This document shows positions 1-9,280 of a stretch of 64,000 nucleotides of DNA, one piece after another. This DNA comes from AP-15 sp963788085. GTDB taxonomy: Bacteria > Pseudomonadota > Alphaproteobacteria > ATCC43930 > CGMCC-115725. Where the stretch lies: positions 62,001-126,000 of the forward strand of contig CAWBFS010000017.1 of the NCBI GenBank assembly GCA_963788085.1, in the 5' to 3' direction. Below the pieces are notes generated by a model. It searched no databases and had not been told where the DNA came from. It saw nothing but the letters and a program-made list of their open reading frames with translations. Each line of letters begins with the position of its first letter. The stretch's first letter is position 1. Both the position numbers and the translations under genes were made by a program.

Positions 1-192
1 TGCGAGACTTCAACTTTATCGTCGTATGGTACCAATCGCGTCCACGCTGGAGACTGCGTGCCGATCCAATCCTCGACGAAACTGATAGTCAGACACAGAC
101 CAAAATTTGATCGTCCAATCCGTCATGACGACGAGAGGCCAGTGGCGCGGGCAAATAGCCTAATCCTGCGAAAACCATCTCGGGTGAGCCTC

Positions 193-1683
193 TCAGCCTT
201 TCCCCGGCGCGGCGGGCGGCGCCACGGTGCGGCGCGGCGCCCACGGCACCTCGCGAAGGCTGCCGAGGTCGATCTCGGGCAGCGGCATGTCGAGCCGGCG
301 GGCGACGGCGTTGGCGAGCTCGTTATAGCGCTCGAAACTGCGGCGCAGCCGGCCGCGCCACGCCGGAATGCCGCCGCTGGCATGCAATTCGAAGGCGGAT
401 TCGCGGCCGTCGAGCGCCGACGAGACGTGGTCCCACGCCATCTGCAGTAAGGCCGATCGCTGCAATGCGGTATAACCGCCGCCGCCGAAAGAATCCGCCA
501 AGCCGGCGGCGACCTCGGGCGCGGCGAGATCCTTGTCCGACGGGCAAACCACCAGCGACGAGCCGGGCACGATGCGCAGGATCTCGGCCATGCGCTGGCG
601 CGCCTTCAAGATCGCGATGCCGCCGACCGCAAGGTGGGCGTGGTTGGGGACGCAATAGCCGGTTTCGGTAAAACGCGGGTCGCGCTCGCAGGCGGTGAGG
701 CAGCTGCGCACGGTCTGCACCTCGATCGCCAGATCGACCAGGTGCTCGATCGTCTGGTCATGCTTTACCAGCCCCATCGCGTGGGTCAGAGCGAGCGCCA
801 GGCCCAGCGTGAACTCGGCTTTTGAAAGCCAGCCGTAGAGGTGATGCCAGATCAGCCAGCGGACGACCGGCTCGGGCGATTCACCCAGCAGAAAAACCCG
901 TTCCCATGGAATGAACACGTCGTCGAGCCACATCTGGCCGTCGAGCTCGTCATAGCGGCTGCTCAGCGGCGCGACGAACGGGTTCTCATCGCGCACCGCA
1001 ATCTTCCGGCAAACTGTGGTGACGCCGGGCGCATTGACCGGCACGATAAAGGTCGCGCGATGCCCGTCGACCTCGATGCCGCAAAGGCTGCCCACATAAA
1101 CATCCTCGGCAAAAGCCGGGCTCGTATGCATGCCGATCTTGCCGCGGATGACGATGCCGCCATCGGTCTCGCGCACCAGCTTCAGCGCGGTGCGTTCGGC
1201 CGGATCCTCGCGCATGCGGGCGCCGATCGTCGGGGCGCCGCCGCAGAAGGTCAGGAAACGCCCGGTGCGGGCGATCATCTCGCGGTAGCGGGCGGCGTTG
1301 GCGATCTGCTCGGGGGAGACGCCGCGCTCCTCGACCGAGGCTTGCACGCCGAGCGCGATCATATGCCCGTAACACGGGGTATGGGTGATGTTGCCGGCGC
1401 TCAAGAAGGTTGTGGCGGAGAAGAAGCGCCCCATGCCCGCCAGGTCGTCGGCGCTCTTCGGCACGACATAGGCCCAAGCGGTGCGTTCGCTCTCGGCATC
1501 GGACGGGCGGATCGCGATCTCCTGCCAGGCCGGATCGAGATGGAGGTCGTACCAGGCGACATATTCGTCGACCATCGCGCAAGTCGCCGGATGCGTCGTC
1601 ACGTCCTCGACGAGACCCTCGCCCATGACCCAGACCCGCCGCCCGTCGCGCAACGCCTGCCGGTATTCCGCCCCTGTCCTCAT
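193..1683 (-). CDS. HpaB/PvcC-family FADH2-dependent aromatic monooxygenase
   Basis: The 496-residue protein matches the large oxygenase component of 4-hydroxyphenylacetate 3-monooxygenase (HpaB/PvcC family), which uses reduced flavin and O2 to hydroxylate phenolic rings in the cytosol. Family-typical stretches are 'RFLTFCGG' (about residue 142), 'GKIGMHTSPAFAEDVYVG' (mid protein) and 'IPWERVFLLG' (about 258). Length is normal. The ATG at 1683 is preceded by GGGAG six bases away. It is divergent from the amidohydrolase at 1818, so the 134-bp gap probably holds both promoters. The enzyme normally needs a separate flavin reductase (HpaC), and none is in the window. The substrate cannot be read from sequence; family assignment is firm, 4-HPA specificity is not. 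Confidence 0.85.
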   Translation of the reverse strand: MRTGAEYRQALRDGRRVWVMGEGLVEDVTTHPATCAMVDEYVAWYDLHLDPAWQEIAIRPSDAESERTAWAYVVPKSADDLAGMGRFFSATTFLSAGNITHTPCYGHMIALGVQASVEERGVSPEQIANAARYREMIARTGRFLTFCGGAPTIGARMREDPAERTALKLVRETDGGIVIRGKIGMHTSPAFAEDVYVGSLCGIEVDGHRATFIVPVNAPGVTTVCRKIAVRDENPFVAPLSSRYDELDGQMWLDDVFIPWERVFLLGESPEPVVRWLIWHHLYGWLSKAEFTLGLALALTHAMGLVKHDQTIEHLVDLAIEVQTVRSCLTACERDPRFTETGYCVPNHAHLAVGGIAILKARQRMAEILRIVPGSSLVVCPSDKDLAAPEVAAGLADSFGGGGYTALQRSALLQMAWDHVSSALDGRESAFELHASGGIPAWRGRLRRSFERYNELANAVARRLDMPLPEIDLGSLREVPWAPRRTVAPPAAPGKG

Positions 1684-1817
1684 GCCGTGCTCCCGCTTTA
1701 CGCAATTCGCCGCCTGTGTATGACGCAGCGAGTGCAGAGGCGAAAGAGCATAGCGGCTGCCGGCTTGTCCCGACCTATACTGCGACCGCTGATGCTGCGA
1801 AGACCCGAAGGAATTCC

Positions 1818-3434
1818 ATGGCCATTACCTTCGACATCCTGATCCGCGGCGGGATGCTGATCGACGGCAGCGGGCGGCCCGGCGAGATCGGCGACCTCGC
1901 GGTTCGCGACGGTCGGATCGCCGCGCTCGGCCGCTCCCCGCGGGAAGGCGCGGCCAAGGTGATCGATGCCGAGGGATTGGCGGTGGCCCCCGGCTTCATC
2001 GACATCAAGACGCATTCGGACTTCACCTTGCCGATCAATCCGAAAGCCGAAAGCAAGGTGCGCCAGGGCGTCACCACCGAGATCATCGGCCATTGCGGGT
2101 TTTCGGTCGCGCCGGTCCTGCCGGGCAAGGCGCAGTTGCTCGCCGATTATCTGAGCGGCGGGGCGCCGTGGCTGCCGTTCCGCGAGATGCGCTTTCCGGA
2201 ATATCTCGACACGTTTCCCCCCGTTGCGGTCAACACCGGGATGCTGGTCGGCCACAACACCTTGCGGCTGATGGCGATAGGGCTCGAACACCGCGCGCCG
2301 CGCCCCGCCGAGCTCACGGAGATGATCGGGCTCTTGGAGGAGGGGCTCGGCGCCGGCGCGCTCGGCATGTCCTCGGGCCTCTTCACGCCGCCGGGCAGCT
2401 TCGCCGAGCCCTCCGAGATGCTCGCCTTCGGCCCCGTGTTGAAGGGCCACAACGCCGCCTATTTCACCCATATCCGCGATGAATCTAACCAGGTGCTCGC
2501 AGCGGTCGCAGAAGCGATCGACTTTGCCCGCGCCGCGCGGGTGCATGTCGAGATCGTGCATCTGAAATGCTCGGGCACCGACAATTGGGGGAAGGCGGCG
2601 CAGATCCTGGCGATGATCGATGAGGCGCGGGCCGAAGGCTGCGAGATCGATTGCGACGCGTACCCCTATACGGCCGGAGCCAATCCGCTGAAGAACCTGC
2701 TGCCGCCCTGGGTCCAAATCGGCGGATTGGAGGCGATGCTGGAGCGCCTCGCGCTGCCGGAAACCCGCGAGCGGCTCCGCTGCGAGATCGACCGCGTCGG
2801 GCTGAACAATTGGGGGCGCATCCCGTCCTGGGACTGCGTGCAGATCTCGGTCTCGCCGCATCTGCCACAACACACCGGAAAAACAGTAGCTGCGCTCGCC
2901 GCGGCGCGCGGCCGTGATCCGGTCGACCTCGCCTGCGATTACCTGATCGAGGACAACGGGGCGACTCGCGTGCTGATCACCTCCATCGCCGAAGAGGACA
3001 TCCGCGAGATCGTGCGCTCGCCCTCGGCTCTGGTCGGTTCGGACGGCAATTGCGTCGCCGATTATGGGATCGTCGGCCAAGGGATGCCGCATCCCCGGTT
3101 TTACGGAACCTTCCCGCGGATCATCGGCCACTACGTCCATGAAGAGCAGTTGCTGCCGCTCGAGCAGGCGATCCGCAAGATGACCGGGGCTACGGCACAG
3201 GCCCTTGGGCTGCGCGACCGCGGCCTGCTCAAGGAAGGCTACCGGGCCGATATCACGATCTTCGACCCCACCGACTTCAAAGACCGCGCCACCTACGCCG
3301 ACCCGCACCAATACCCGACCGGCGCCCGCACGACTGTGCTCGTCAACGGCGTCGTCGTCGTCGAAAACGCGCAGCATACCGGCGCCACTCCGGGTATGGT
3401 CCTGCGCCGCGCTCCCGACGGCAGCGTGGGTTGA
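1818..3434 (+). CDS. N-acyl-D-amino-acid deacylase-type amidohydrolase
   Basis: A 538-residue amidohydrolase of the D-aminoacylase/dihydroorotase-like family, which hydrolyses N-acyl-D-amino acids or related amides with zinc. It opens with the usual beta-sandwich stretch 'FDILIRGGMLIDGSGRPG', followed by 'GFIDIKTHSD', 'IIGHCGFSVAP' (metal Cys), 'FTHIRDES' and 'EIVHLKCSG' (metal His residues) and 'LVGSDGNCV' (catalytic Asp). The first His of the canonical HxH pair is Lys here (K-T-H). The ATG at 1818 has an AAGGA a few bases upstream and begins exactly at the conserved N terminus; an upstream extension to 1716 has no family support. It converges on the MmgE/PrpD gene, with the stops 4 bp apart. 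The natural substrate is unknown. Confidence 0.85.
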   Translation: MAITFDILIRGGMLIDGSGRPGEIGDLAVRDGRIAALGRSPREGAAKVIDAEGLAVAPGFIDIKTHSDFTLPINPKAESKVRQGVTTEIIGHCGFSVAPVLPGKAQLLADYLSGGAPWLPFREMRFPEYLDTFPPVAVNTGMLVGHNTLRLMAIGLEHRAPRPAELTEMIGLLEEGLGAGALGMSSGLFTPPGSFAEPSEMLAFGPVLKGHNAAYFTHIRDESNQVLAAVAEAIDFARAARVHVEIVHLKCSGTDNWGKAAQILAMIDEARAEGCEIDCDAYPYTAGANPLKNLLPPWVQIGGLEAMLERLALPETRERLRCEIDRVGLNNWGRIPSWDCVQISVSPHLPQHTGKTVAALAAARGRDPVDLACDYLIEDNGATRVLITSIAEEDIREIVRSPSALVGSDGNCVADYGIVGQGMPHPRFYGTFPRIIGHYVHEEQLLPLEQAIRKMTGATAQALGLRDRGLLKEGYRADITIFDPTDFKDRATYADPHQYPTGARTTVLVNGVVVVENAQHTGATPGMVLRRAPDGSVG

Positions 3435-3437
3435 AAT

Positions 3438-4763
3438 CTAGGTCAGCCAGTCGAGGCTCTCTTCCTCCTCCAGCCGCTGCAATCGCTCGAACAACGTCCT
3501 CGCCGGACCTTCGCCGAGTGCCGCGCGGGTCAGTCGCAGGAATTTGTCCCGCAGCTCGCCGGGTTCGAGCATTCCGCTCTCGGCGCGGTGTTCGAGGCGG
3601 CGCCCATCGGCGAGCGCTATCGTCACTATGGTCGCCATGCCGCCATGCTCGCCAACCGGGCCGGGCACCAGCTTGACGCGACGGCAGAGGGCGCGGATCT
3701 GCGGGTCGGCCAATGCCGTCTGGTCCCAGGATTGGGGATCGCGCGCCTCGCGGCAGAGCGCCAGCGCAACGGAGAAGGGGATGCTGTATTGGGCCAGCAT
3801 CAGATCGGCGGGCTCCAGAATGTTGTGGCGCTCGATCATGCGCGGGGTGCCGGTGACGGTGATCGCCTCGATTTCGGCGCCGGTAAAGCCGTGCTCGGCC
3901 TGCAGGTCGCGCACCGCCTTGACCGCAGCATGTGCGGTGGCGTGGCACGGATAGCGCTTCAGCACTGTGCTCGAGACGACAAACTCCTCGCCGAGGCCGC
4001 GGGTCAGCTCGGTGGTGTCCCATTTCGTGCAGAACACCTTGAGAAAGCCGAACTCCCCTTCGAGGACGGTGCGCGGCCCGGCAAAACCGTCGGCGGCGAG
4101 GCTCGCCGCCAGAACGCCCGCTTCCGACGCGCGCCCCAAATGCAGGCGCTTCACCATGCCGCCGTCGCCGCGGGCGAATTCCAGCAAGCCGCCGCAGAGC
4201 GACCCGGCGATGCCTAGCGCATTGGTGATCGCCCTCTGATCGAGCCGCAACAGACGGCCGGCCGCGACCGCCGCGCCAAACGGGCCGGTGGTGCCCGGCG
4301 CATGAAAGCCGCGCGCCTCGTTGGTGTGCCCGGTCGCTCGCCCGATCCGGATCATCACCTCGTTGCCGGCGACAAAGGCGGCGATCAAGGCCCGGCCGTC
4401 GGCACCGCGTTCCTGGGCGATGGCGAGAGCGGGCGGCAGTACGGTAGCGCCCGGATGGGCGCCGGCGCCGGGCCGGGTCAAGCTGTCGAGCTCGAAAGCA
4501 TGGGCGAGCGCGCCATTGGCGAGCGCCGCTGAGGGCGCTTGGACCGCCGGTCCGCCTCTGCCGAGGATACGGCATTTGCCGCCGGGCCCGGTGCGCTCGG
4601 CATAGTCGATCACGATACGGCTCCACGGCAACGCGCTGCCGCAGATGCCCGCCGCGACTGTGTCGATAATGCAATCCTTCGCCTGCTGCACGACCTTCGC
4701 CGGCAGGTCCTCAAAGCGCAGCTCCGACGCATAGCGCGCCAACCGTTCCGTCTCTTCGGCCAT
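3438..4763 (-). CDS. MmgE/PrpD family protein
   Basis: A 441-residue member of the MmgE/PrpD family (2-methylcitrate dehydratase fold; also cis-aconitate decarboxylases and iminodisuccinate epimerases). The N-terminal helical domain reads 'LPAKVVQQAKDCIIDTVA', and the glycine-rich middle contains 'GAAVAAGRLLRLD' and 'NALGIAGSLCGGLLEF'. The first credible start is ATG 4763 (MAEETERLA). A longer open frame to 4943 runs through the palindromic repeat 4785-4861 and is rejected. In this catabolic setting it is more likely a dehydratase or decarboxylase for a dicarboxylate-like intermediate than methylcitrate-cycle PrpD, since prpB and prpC are absent. Exact reaction unknown. Confidence 0.85.
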   Translation of the reverse strand: MAEETERLARYASELRFEDLPAKVVQQAKDCIIDTVAAGICGSALPWSRIVIDYAERTGPGGKCRILGRGGPAVQAPSAALANGALAHAFELDSLTRPGAGAHPGATVLPPALAIAQERGADGRALIAAFVAGNEVMIRIGRATGHTNEARGFHAPGTTGPFGAAVAAGRLLRLDQRAITNALGIAGSLCGGLLEFARGDGGMVKRLHLGRASEAGVLAASLAADGFAGPRTVLEGEFGFLKVFCTKWDTTELTRGLGEEFVVSSTVLKRYPCHATAHAAVKAVRDLQAEHGFTGAEIEAITVTGTPRMIERHNILEPADLMLAQYSIPFSVALALCREARDPQSWDQTALADPQIRALCRRVKLVPGPVGEHGGMATIVTIALADGRRLEHRAESGMLEPGELRDKFLRLTRAALGEGPARTLFERLQRLEEEESLDWLT

Positions 4764-4784
4764 GTCACCCCTCCCAATGCCCAC

Positions 4785-4861
4785 CGAGATTGCTTCGCTG
4801 CGCTCGCAATGACAACACTTGAGGATGTCATTGCGAGGAGCGCAGCGACGAAGCAATCTCG
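4785..4861. repeat. Inverted REP-like repeat (family A copy 1)
   Basis: Two arms, 4785-4814 and 4826-4861, are near-perfect inverted copies of a CGAGATTGCTTCG...CGCAATGACA sequence with two 3-nt indels. They are separated by 11 bases and would fold into a long hairpin. It lies in the divergent promoter gap between the MmgE/PrpD gene and the flavoprotein gene. A second copy is at 14248-14315. Confidence 0.85.
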
Positions 4862-4890
4862 GCAATACAGAGCCGGCAGAGGATTGAGCC

Positions 4891-6404
4891 ATGGAAATAC
4901 CCGGGAGCGAAGAGCTCGACGTCATCGTCGTCGGCGCCGGCAATGCCGCGACCTGCGCCGCCTTGTCGGCGCGCGAGAACGGTGCCCGCGTGCTGATGCT
5001 GGAGATCGCCCCCGAGGAGGCGCGCGGCGGAAACTCCGCGTTTACCGGCGGCGCGTTCCGCGTCGTCTATCACGGCGGCGAGGATCTCGCGCGCCTGATC
5101 CCCGACATGAACGAGACCGAGCTCAGGGACGTCGATTTCGGCACCTACACCGAGGAGCAGTATTTCGACGATATGGGCCGGCTGACCCAATACCGCTGCG
5201 ACCCGGACATGACCGAGATCCTGATCCGCAGCAGCTTCGAGACTGGGGTGTGGATGCGCGGCAAGGGGGTGCGTTTTCAGCTCGGCCTCGGCCGGCAGGC
5301 GTTCCGGGTCGACGGCAAGTTCAAATTCTGGGGCGGGCTCGCCTGCCATATCTGGGGCGGCGGCAAGGAATTGATGAAGGCGTTGCACGCCCGCGCCGCG
5401 CATGACGGGATCACGGTGCTGTACGAGACCCCGGCGGTCGGTCTGCTGCAGGGCGACCGCGGCGTCGAGGGCGTGCGGGTGCGCCATCAAGGCCGCCTCC
5501 ACGACCTGCGCGCCGAAGCGGTGGTCCTCGCCTGCGGCGGGTTCGAGGCCAATGCCGAGATGCGGGCGCGCTATCTCGGGCCGAACTGGGACCTCGCCAA
5601 GGTGCGCGGCACGCGGTTCAACACGGGCCAGGGGCTGAAGATGGCGCTCGGATCTCGGCGCCGCCGTCGCCGGCCACTGGTCAGGCGCGCATGCCGTCGC
5701 CTGGGACCTCAACGCCCCGCCTTTTGGCGATCTCGACGTCGGCGACCGCTTCCAGAAGCACAACTACCCGTTCGGCATCGTCGTCAATGCCAAGGGCGAG
5801 CGTTTTCTCGACGAGGGGCTCGATTTCCACAGCTACACCTACGCCAAATACGGCGGCGAGATCCTGAACCAGCCCGGCATGTTCGCCTGGCAGATCTTCG
5901 ACCAGAAGGTCGCGCATCTGCTGCGCGAGGAATACCGCATCCCGCGCATCACCAAGGAAAAGGCCGACAGTTTCGAGGCGCTGGCCGAGCGGCTCGAAGG
6001 CGTCGACCCGCGCCGCTTTCTGGAGACGGTGCGGGCGTTCAACGCCGCCCCGCGCCCCGAGGTGCCGTTCAACCCGAACATCCGCGACGGGCTCGCGACG
6101 AGCGGCCTCGGCGATCGACAAGACCAACTGGGCGCAGCGCCTCGACCAGCCGCCCTACGAGGCCTATGCCGTGACGACCGGCATCACCTTCACCTTCGGC
6201 GGCCTCAAGATCACCGGCAACGCCGAGGTCGAAGACACCTCCGGCCACCCGATCCCCGGCCTCTACGCCGCCGGCGAAATCGTCGGCGGCCTCTTCTTCC
6301 ACAACTACGCCAGCGGCACGGGCCTCATGTCCGGCGCCGTCTTCGGCCGCCTCGCCGGGAGGAACGCAGCAGGCCACGTGAAAATCCCGACGCCGGTCAC
6401 ATGA
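4891..6404 (+). CDS. TcuA-like FAD-dependent dehydrogenase (two frameshifts)
   Basis: A flavoprotein of the fumarate reductase/succinate dehydrogenase family, closest in my reading to FAD-dependent tricarballylate dehydrogenase TcuA. The FAD-binding start is 'DVIVVGAGNAATCAA', with 'RGGNSAFTGGAFRVVYHGG' next and the C-terminal FAD motif 'GLYAAGEIVGGLFFHNYASG'. The frame breaks twice by a +1 insertion: an extra G at 5650/5651 (CTCGGATC) and an extra G at 6110/6111. Removing both gives a continuous 503-residue protein of normal length. The apparent 427-residue frame ending at 6174 becomes arginine-rich nonsense after the first break. Start ATG 4891 (MEIPGSEELD). Probably oxidises a carboxylic-acid intermediate in the local pathway. 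Confidence 0.75.
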
Positions 6405-6426
6405 GCGGTGCATTGGAGACGGAAAA

Positions 6427-7440
6427 GTGACACTAGCTGATTCGAGCCGCTTCCAATTCACCCCGGATCTCACGATCTGCCGCCTTCTGAACGGGATGTG
6501 GCAGGTTTCTGGCGCGCACGGGTACATCGAGCCCGCCGGTGCAATCGCAGAGATGTTTGCGTATCACGACGCCGGGCTCACCACTTGGGACCTCGCCGAC
6601 CATTACGGCCCTGCCGAGGATTTCATTGGAAATTTCCGGCGCCAGTTCGCCGCTCGTCACGGGGTCGAGCGGCTTTCCGAGATCCAGGCGTTCACCAAGT
6701 GGGTTCCGGCTCCGGGCCGGATGACGAGACGAGCCGTTGAGGATGCGATCGGCATCTCGCTCTCGCGAATGGGCGTGGAATGTCTCGACCTGCTCCAATT
6801 CCATTGGTGGGATTACAACGACGAGAACTACCTCGACGCGCTCAAACACCTCGCAGACCTGCAGCACGAAGGCAAAATCCGTCACCTCGCGCTGACCAAT
6901 TTCGATACCGAGCATCTGGGCGTGATAGCCGATCGTGTCCGCATCGTCTCGAACCAGGTTCAATACTCGCTTATTGATCGCCGGGCCGAGGTCCGGATGG
7001 TTTCGTTCTGCCGCGAACACCTAATCACGCTTCTTGCCTACGGCACCCTCCTGGGCGGGCTGCTATCGGAGAAATACCTGGGCCGCCCTGAGCCACGGCG
7101 GTCCGAACTCGCCACCGCCTCATTACAAAAGTACAAGAACATGATCGACGCATGGGGCGGATGGACCCTGTTCCAGGAATTGCTCGCGGTGCTGAAACAA
7201 ACCGCCGACAAACATCGGGTGAGTATCGCCAATGTCGGTGTCCGCTACATTCTGGACCGTCCGGCGGTGGCCGGCGTCATCGTCGGCGCGCGGCTCGGCG
7301 TAGCGCAGCATATCGCCGAGAATACTCGTGTCTTTGGCTTCGCGCTCGACCCCGGCGATCTCGCCATGATCGAGGCTGTCCTCGCGAAATCGCGCGACCT
7401 GACCCAGATAATCGGCGATTGCGGTGATGAATACCGATAG
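6427..7440 (+). CDS. Aldo/keto reductase
   Basis: A 337-residue aldo/keto reductase, a cytosolic NADPH-dependent carbonyl reductase with a TIM-barrel fold. The catalytic tetrad is visible: Asp55 and Tyr60 in 'WDLADHYG', Lys91 in 'AFTKW', His126 in 'LLQFHWWD'. The cofactor region near the C terminus contains 'VAGVIVGARLG'. GTG start at 6427 lies 22 bp after the flavoprotein stop in the same direction, suggesting one transcript. The substrate is not inferable. Confidence 0.87.
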   Translation: MTLADSSRFQFTPDLTICRLLNGMWQVSGAHGYIEPAGAIAEMFAYHDAGLTTWDLADHYGPAEDFIGNFRRQFAARHGVERLSEIQAFTKWVPAPGRMTRRAVEDAIGISLSRMGVECLDLLQFHWWDYNDENYLDALKHLADLQHEGKIRHLALTNFDTEHLGVIADRVRIVSNQVQYSLIDRRAEVRMVSFCREHLITLLAYGTLLGGLLSEKYLGRPEPRRSELATASLQKYKNMIDAWGGWTLFQELLAVLKQTADKHRVSIANVGVRYILDRPAVAGVIVGARLGVAQHIAENTRVFGFALDPGDLAMIEAVLAKSRDLTQIIGDCGDEYR

Positions 7441-7550
7441 CCGCACTCCAGAGGAATCAAGCCGTATGCCAGTAGGAAGTTGGCTAGCTAGGCGGCCTGT
7501 GCGACACTCGGGGGAGACACAGTTCGCACCCAGTGGCGAGAGTTGAACCC

Positions 7551-7946
7551 ATGGCCGAAGACGACGCTCTGTTCCAGAAAGGCATGCCAATCCGCCGCGA
7601 GGTGCTGGGCGCCGAATATGTAGACGCCTCGATGGCGCGCGCGGACGAGTTTATGATGTCGTTCCAGCGGGCGACCACCGCCTGGGCATGGGGCTGGGCG
7701 TGGGGGGATGGAACACTCGACCGAAAGACCCGCAGCTTGATGAACCTGGCGATGCTCACCGCCTTGAACCGGGCGCCTGAGATTAAGCTGCACGTTAAAG
7801 GCGCACTCAACAACGGCGTTACTGTCGAGGAGATCAAAGCTGCCTTGCTGCACGCGACGGCCTATTGCGGGATCCCGGCCGGGCTCGACGCGTTCCGCGC
7901 CGCACATGAAGTGCTGGTCAGCGAGGGCGCGCTGAACAAAGCCTGA
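7551..7946 (+). CDS. Carboxymuconolactone decarboxylase family protein
   Basis: A 131-residue, all-helical protein of the carboxymuconolactone decarboxylase family. The diagnostic core is 'LDRKTRSLMNLAMLTALNR' followed by 'IKAALLHATAYCGIPAGL', as in PcaC. PcaC decarboxylates gamma-carboxymuconolactone in protocatechuate breakdown, but many paralogues have other or unknown roles. ATG 7551 is the first Met; an in-frame GTG at 7533 is also possible, and neither has a strong ribosome binding site. It sits 110 bp after the aldo/keto reductase and 52 bp before the LLM oxidoreductase. Ring-cleavage partners (pcaGHB) are absent. Confidence 0.83.
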   Translation: MAEDDALFQKGMPIRREVLGAEYVDASMARADEFMMSFQRATTAWAWGWAWGDGTLDRKTRSLMNLAMLTALNRAPEIKLHVKGALNNGVTVEEIKAALLHATAYCGIPAGLDAFRAAHEVLVSEGALNKA

Positions 7947-7998
7947 AGGCCAGGAGATAACGATCACCGGTTGTAGTTGCCACTGATTGAGGACCAGC

Positions 7999-9270
7999 AT
8001 GAAGCTCATGTGGTTTCACCTGATGCCCTACACCGAATTGCCGGACGACTTCCGCGACAAAAACCCCTCGGTGTGGGTCGACATTCATTCCTCGCTGTTC
8101 GACCCGCGGCGAGCCCATTTGATGTACAACGACTTTATGGACGAGCTCGAATTCGCCGCCGAATGCGGGTTTGACGCGGTGTGCGTCAACGAGCACCATT
8201 CCAATGGCTATGGGCTGATGCCTTCGCCCAATCTGGTTGCTGCCTCCCTCGCCCGCCGCACCTCCGACGCGGCGCTCTGCGTGCTCGGCAATTCCTTGGC
8301 GCTCTATAACCCGCCGACCCGCGTCGCCGAAGAATTCGCAATGATCGATTGCATCTCGGGAGGGCGGCTGATCGCCGGCTTTCCGGTCGGCTCGCCAATG
8401 GACACCTGCTACGCCTACGGCCAGAACCCGAGCATGCTGCGCGAGCGGTATCACGAGGCGCATGATCTCGTTCTGCGAGCGTGGACCGAGCAGGACACCT
8501 TTGCTTTCAACGGCCGCTACAACCAGCAGCGTTATGTCAACATCTGGCCGCGCCCGGTGCAGAAGCCGCACCCGCCGATCTGGATCCCGGGCGGCGGCTC
8601 GGTCGAGACGTGGCAGTGGTGCGCCGAAATGGACTACGTCTACTGCTATCTGTCGTATTACGGCTATAAAGCCGGGCAGTCGACGATGGACGGCTTTTGG
8701 GAGGAGATGAAACGGCTCGGCAAGGACCGCAACCCATATCGCGCCGGCTTTCTGCAATTCGTCGGGGTCGCCGAAACCCGCGAGGAGGCCTATCGGCTGT
8801 ATCGCGAGCCGGCGGAATACTTCTATGGACGCTGTCTGCACATCGACCCGCGCTTTGCCGGCCCGCCGGGTTACACGACCGAGGCAACCCAGCGGCACGG
8901 CGCTCGGAGCCAGGTGGCACAGGCCGCGCAGCTGTCGCGGTACGAGTCGAAATTCCAGATGCTGGCGCGTGAGATGGACGCGATCGTCGACAAGGGCTAT
9001 GTGATCATCGGCTCGCCGGACGAGGTTGCCGCCCAATTGCGCGAGGTCGCGAGCAACCTCAATGTCGGCCATCTGATGATGTTGCTGCAGTTTGGCAACA
9101 TGGGCAAAGATCTGGCCAAGTACAACACGCAGCTGTTCGCTGAGCAGGTGTTGCCCCAGCTGCATGAATTGTTCTCCGATTGGGAGGATCGGTGGTGGCC
9201 ACAGCCGATGGACCGCTCGGCGCGGGCATCACTTTCAGCATTTCAGCCAGCAGCAATGGCTGCCGAGTAG
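7999..9270 (+). CDS. LLM class flavin-dependent oxidoreductase
   Basis: A 423-residue bacterial luciferase-like monooxygenase (TIM-barrel, using FMNH2 or F420). Family signatures are 'FDAVCVNEHHSNGYG' (about residues 60-74), 'AMIDCISGGRLIAGFPVG' (about 116-133) and 'WPRPVQKPHPPIWIPGGGS' (about 185-203). Start ATG 7999 follows GAGGA at a 5-nt spacing. It is slightly long because of a C-terminal tail rich in Trp and Gln. Two-component members need a flavin reductase, and none is nearby. It probably oxidises a pathway intermediate of the 0.2-10 kb cluster. Confidence 0.87.
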   Translation: MKLMWFHLMPYTELPDDFRDKNPSVWVDIHSSLFDPRRAHLMYNDFMDELEFAAECGFDAVCVNEHHSNGYGLMPSPNLVAASLARRTSDAALCVLGNSLALYNPPTRVAEEFAMIDCISGGRLIAGFPVGSPMDTCYAYGQNPSMLRERYHEAHDLVLRAWTEQDTFAFNGRYNQQRYVNIWPRPVQKPHPPIWIPGGGSVETWQWCAEMDYVYCYLSYYGYKAGQSTMDGFWEEMKRLGKDRNPYRAGFLQFVGVAETREEAYRLYREPAEYFYGRCLHIDPRFAGPPGYTTEATQRHGARSQVAQAAQLSRYESKFQMLAREMDAIVDKGYVIIGSPDEVAAQLREVASNLNVGHLMMLLQFGNMGKDLAKYNTQLFAEQVLPQLHELFSDWEDRWWPQPMDRSARASLSAFQPAAMAAE

Positions 9271-9280
9271 CCTGGGAGCC

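Noticed and set aside
4891..6404. Programmed ribosomal frameshifting as the cause of the broken frames
   Set aside because: No slippery heptamer with a downstream structure is seen at the break points, and 16 unrelated reading frames are affected.
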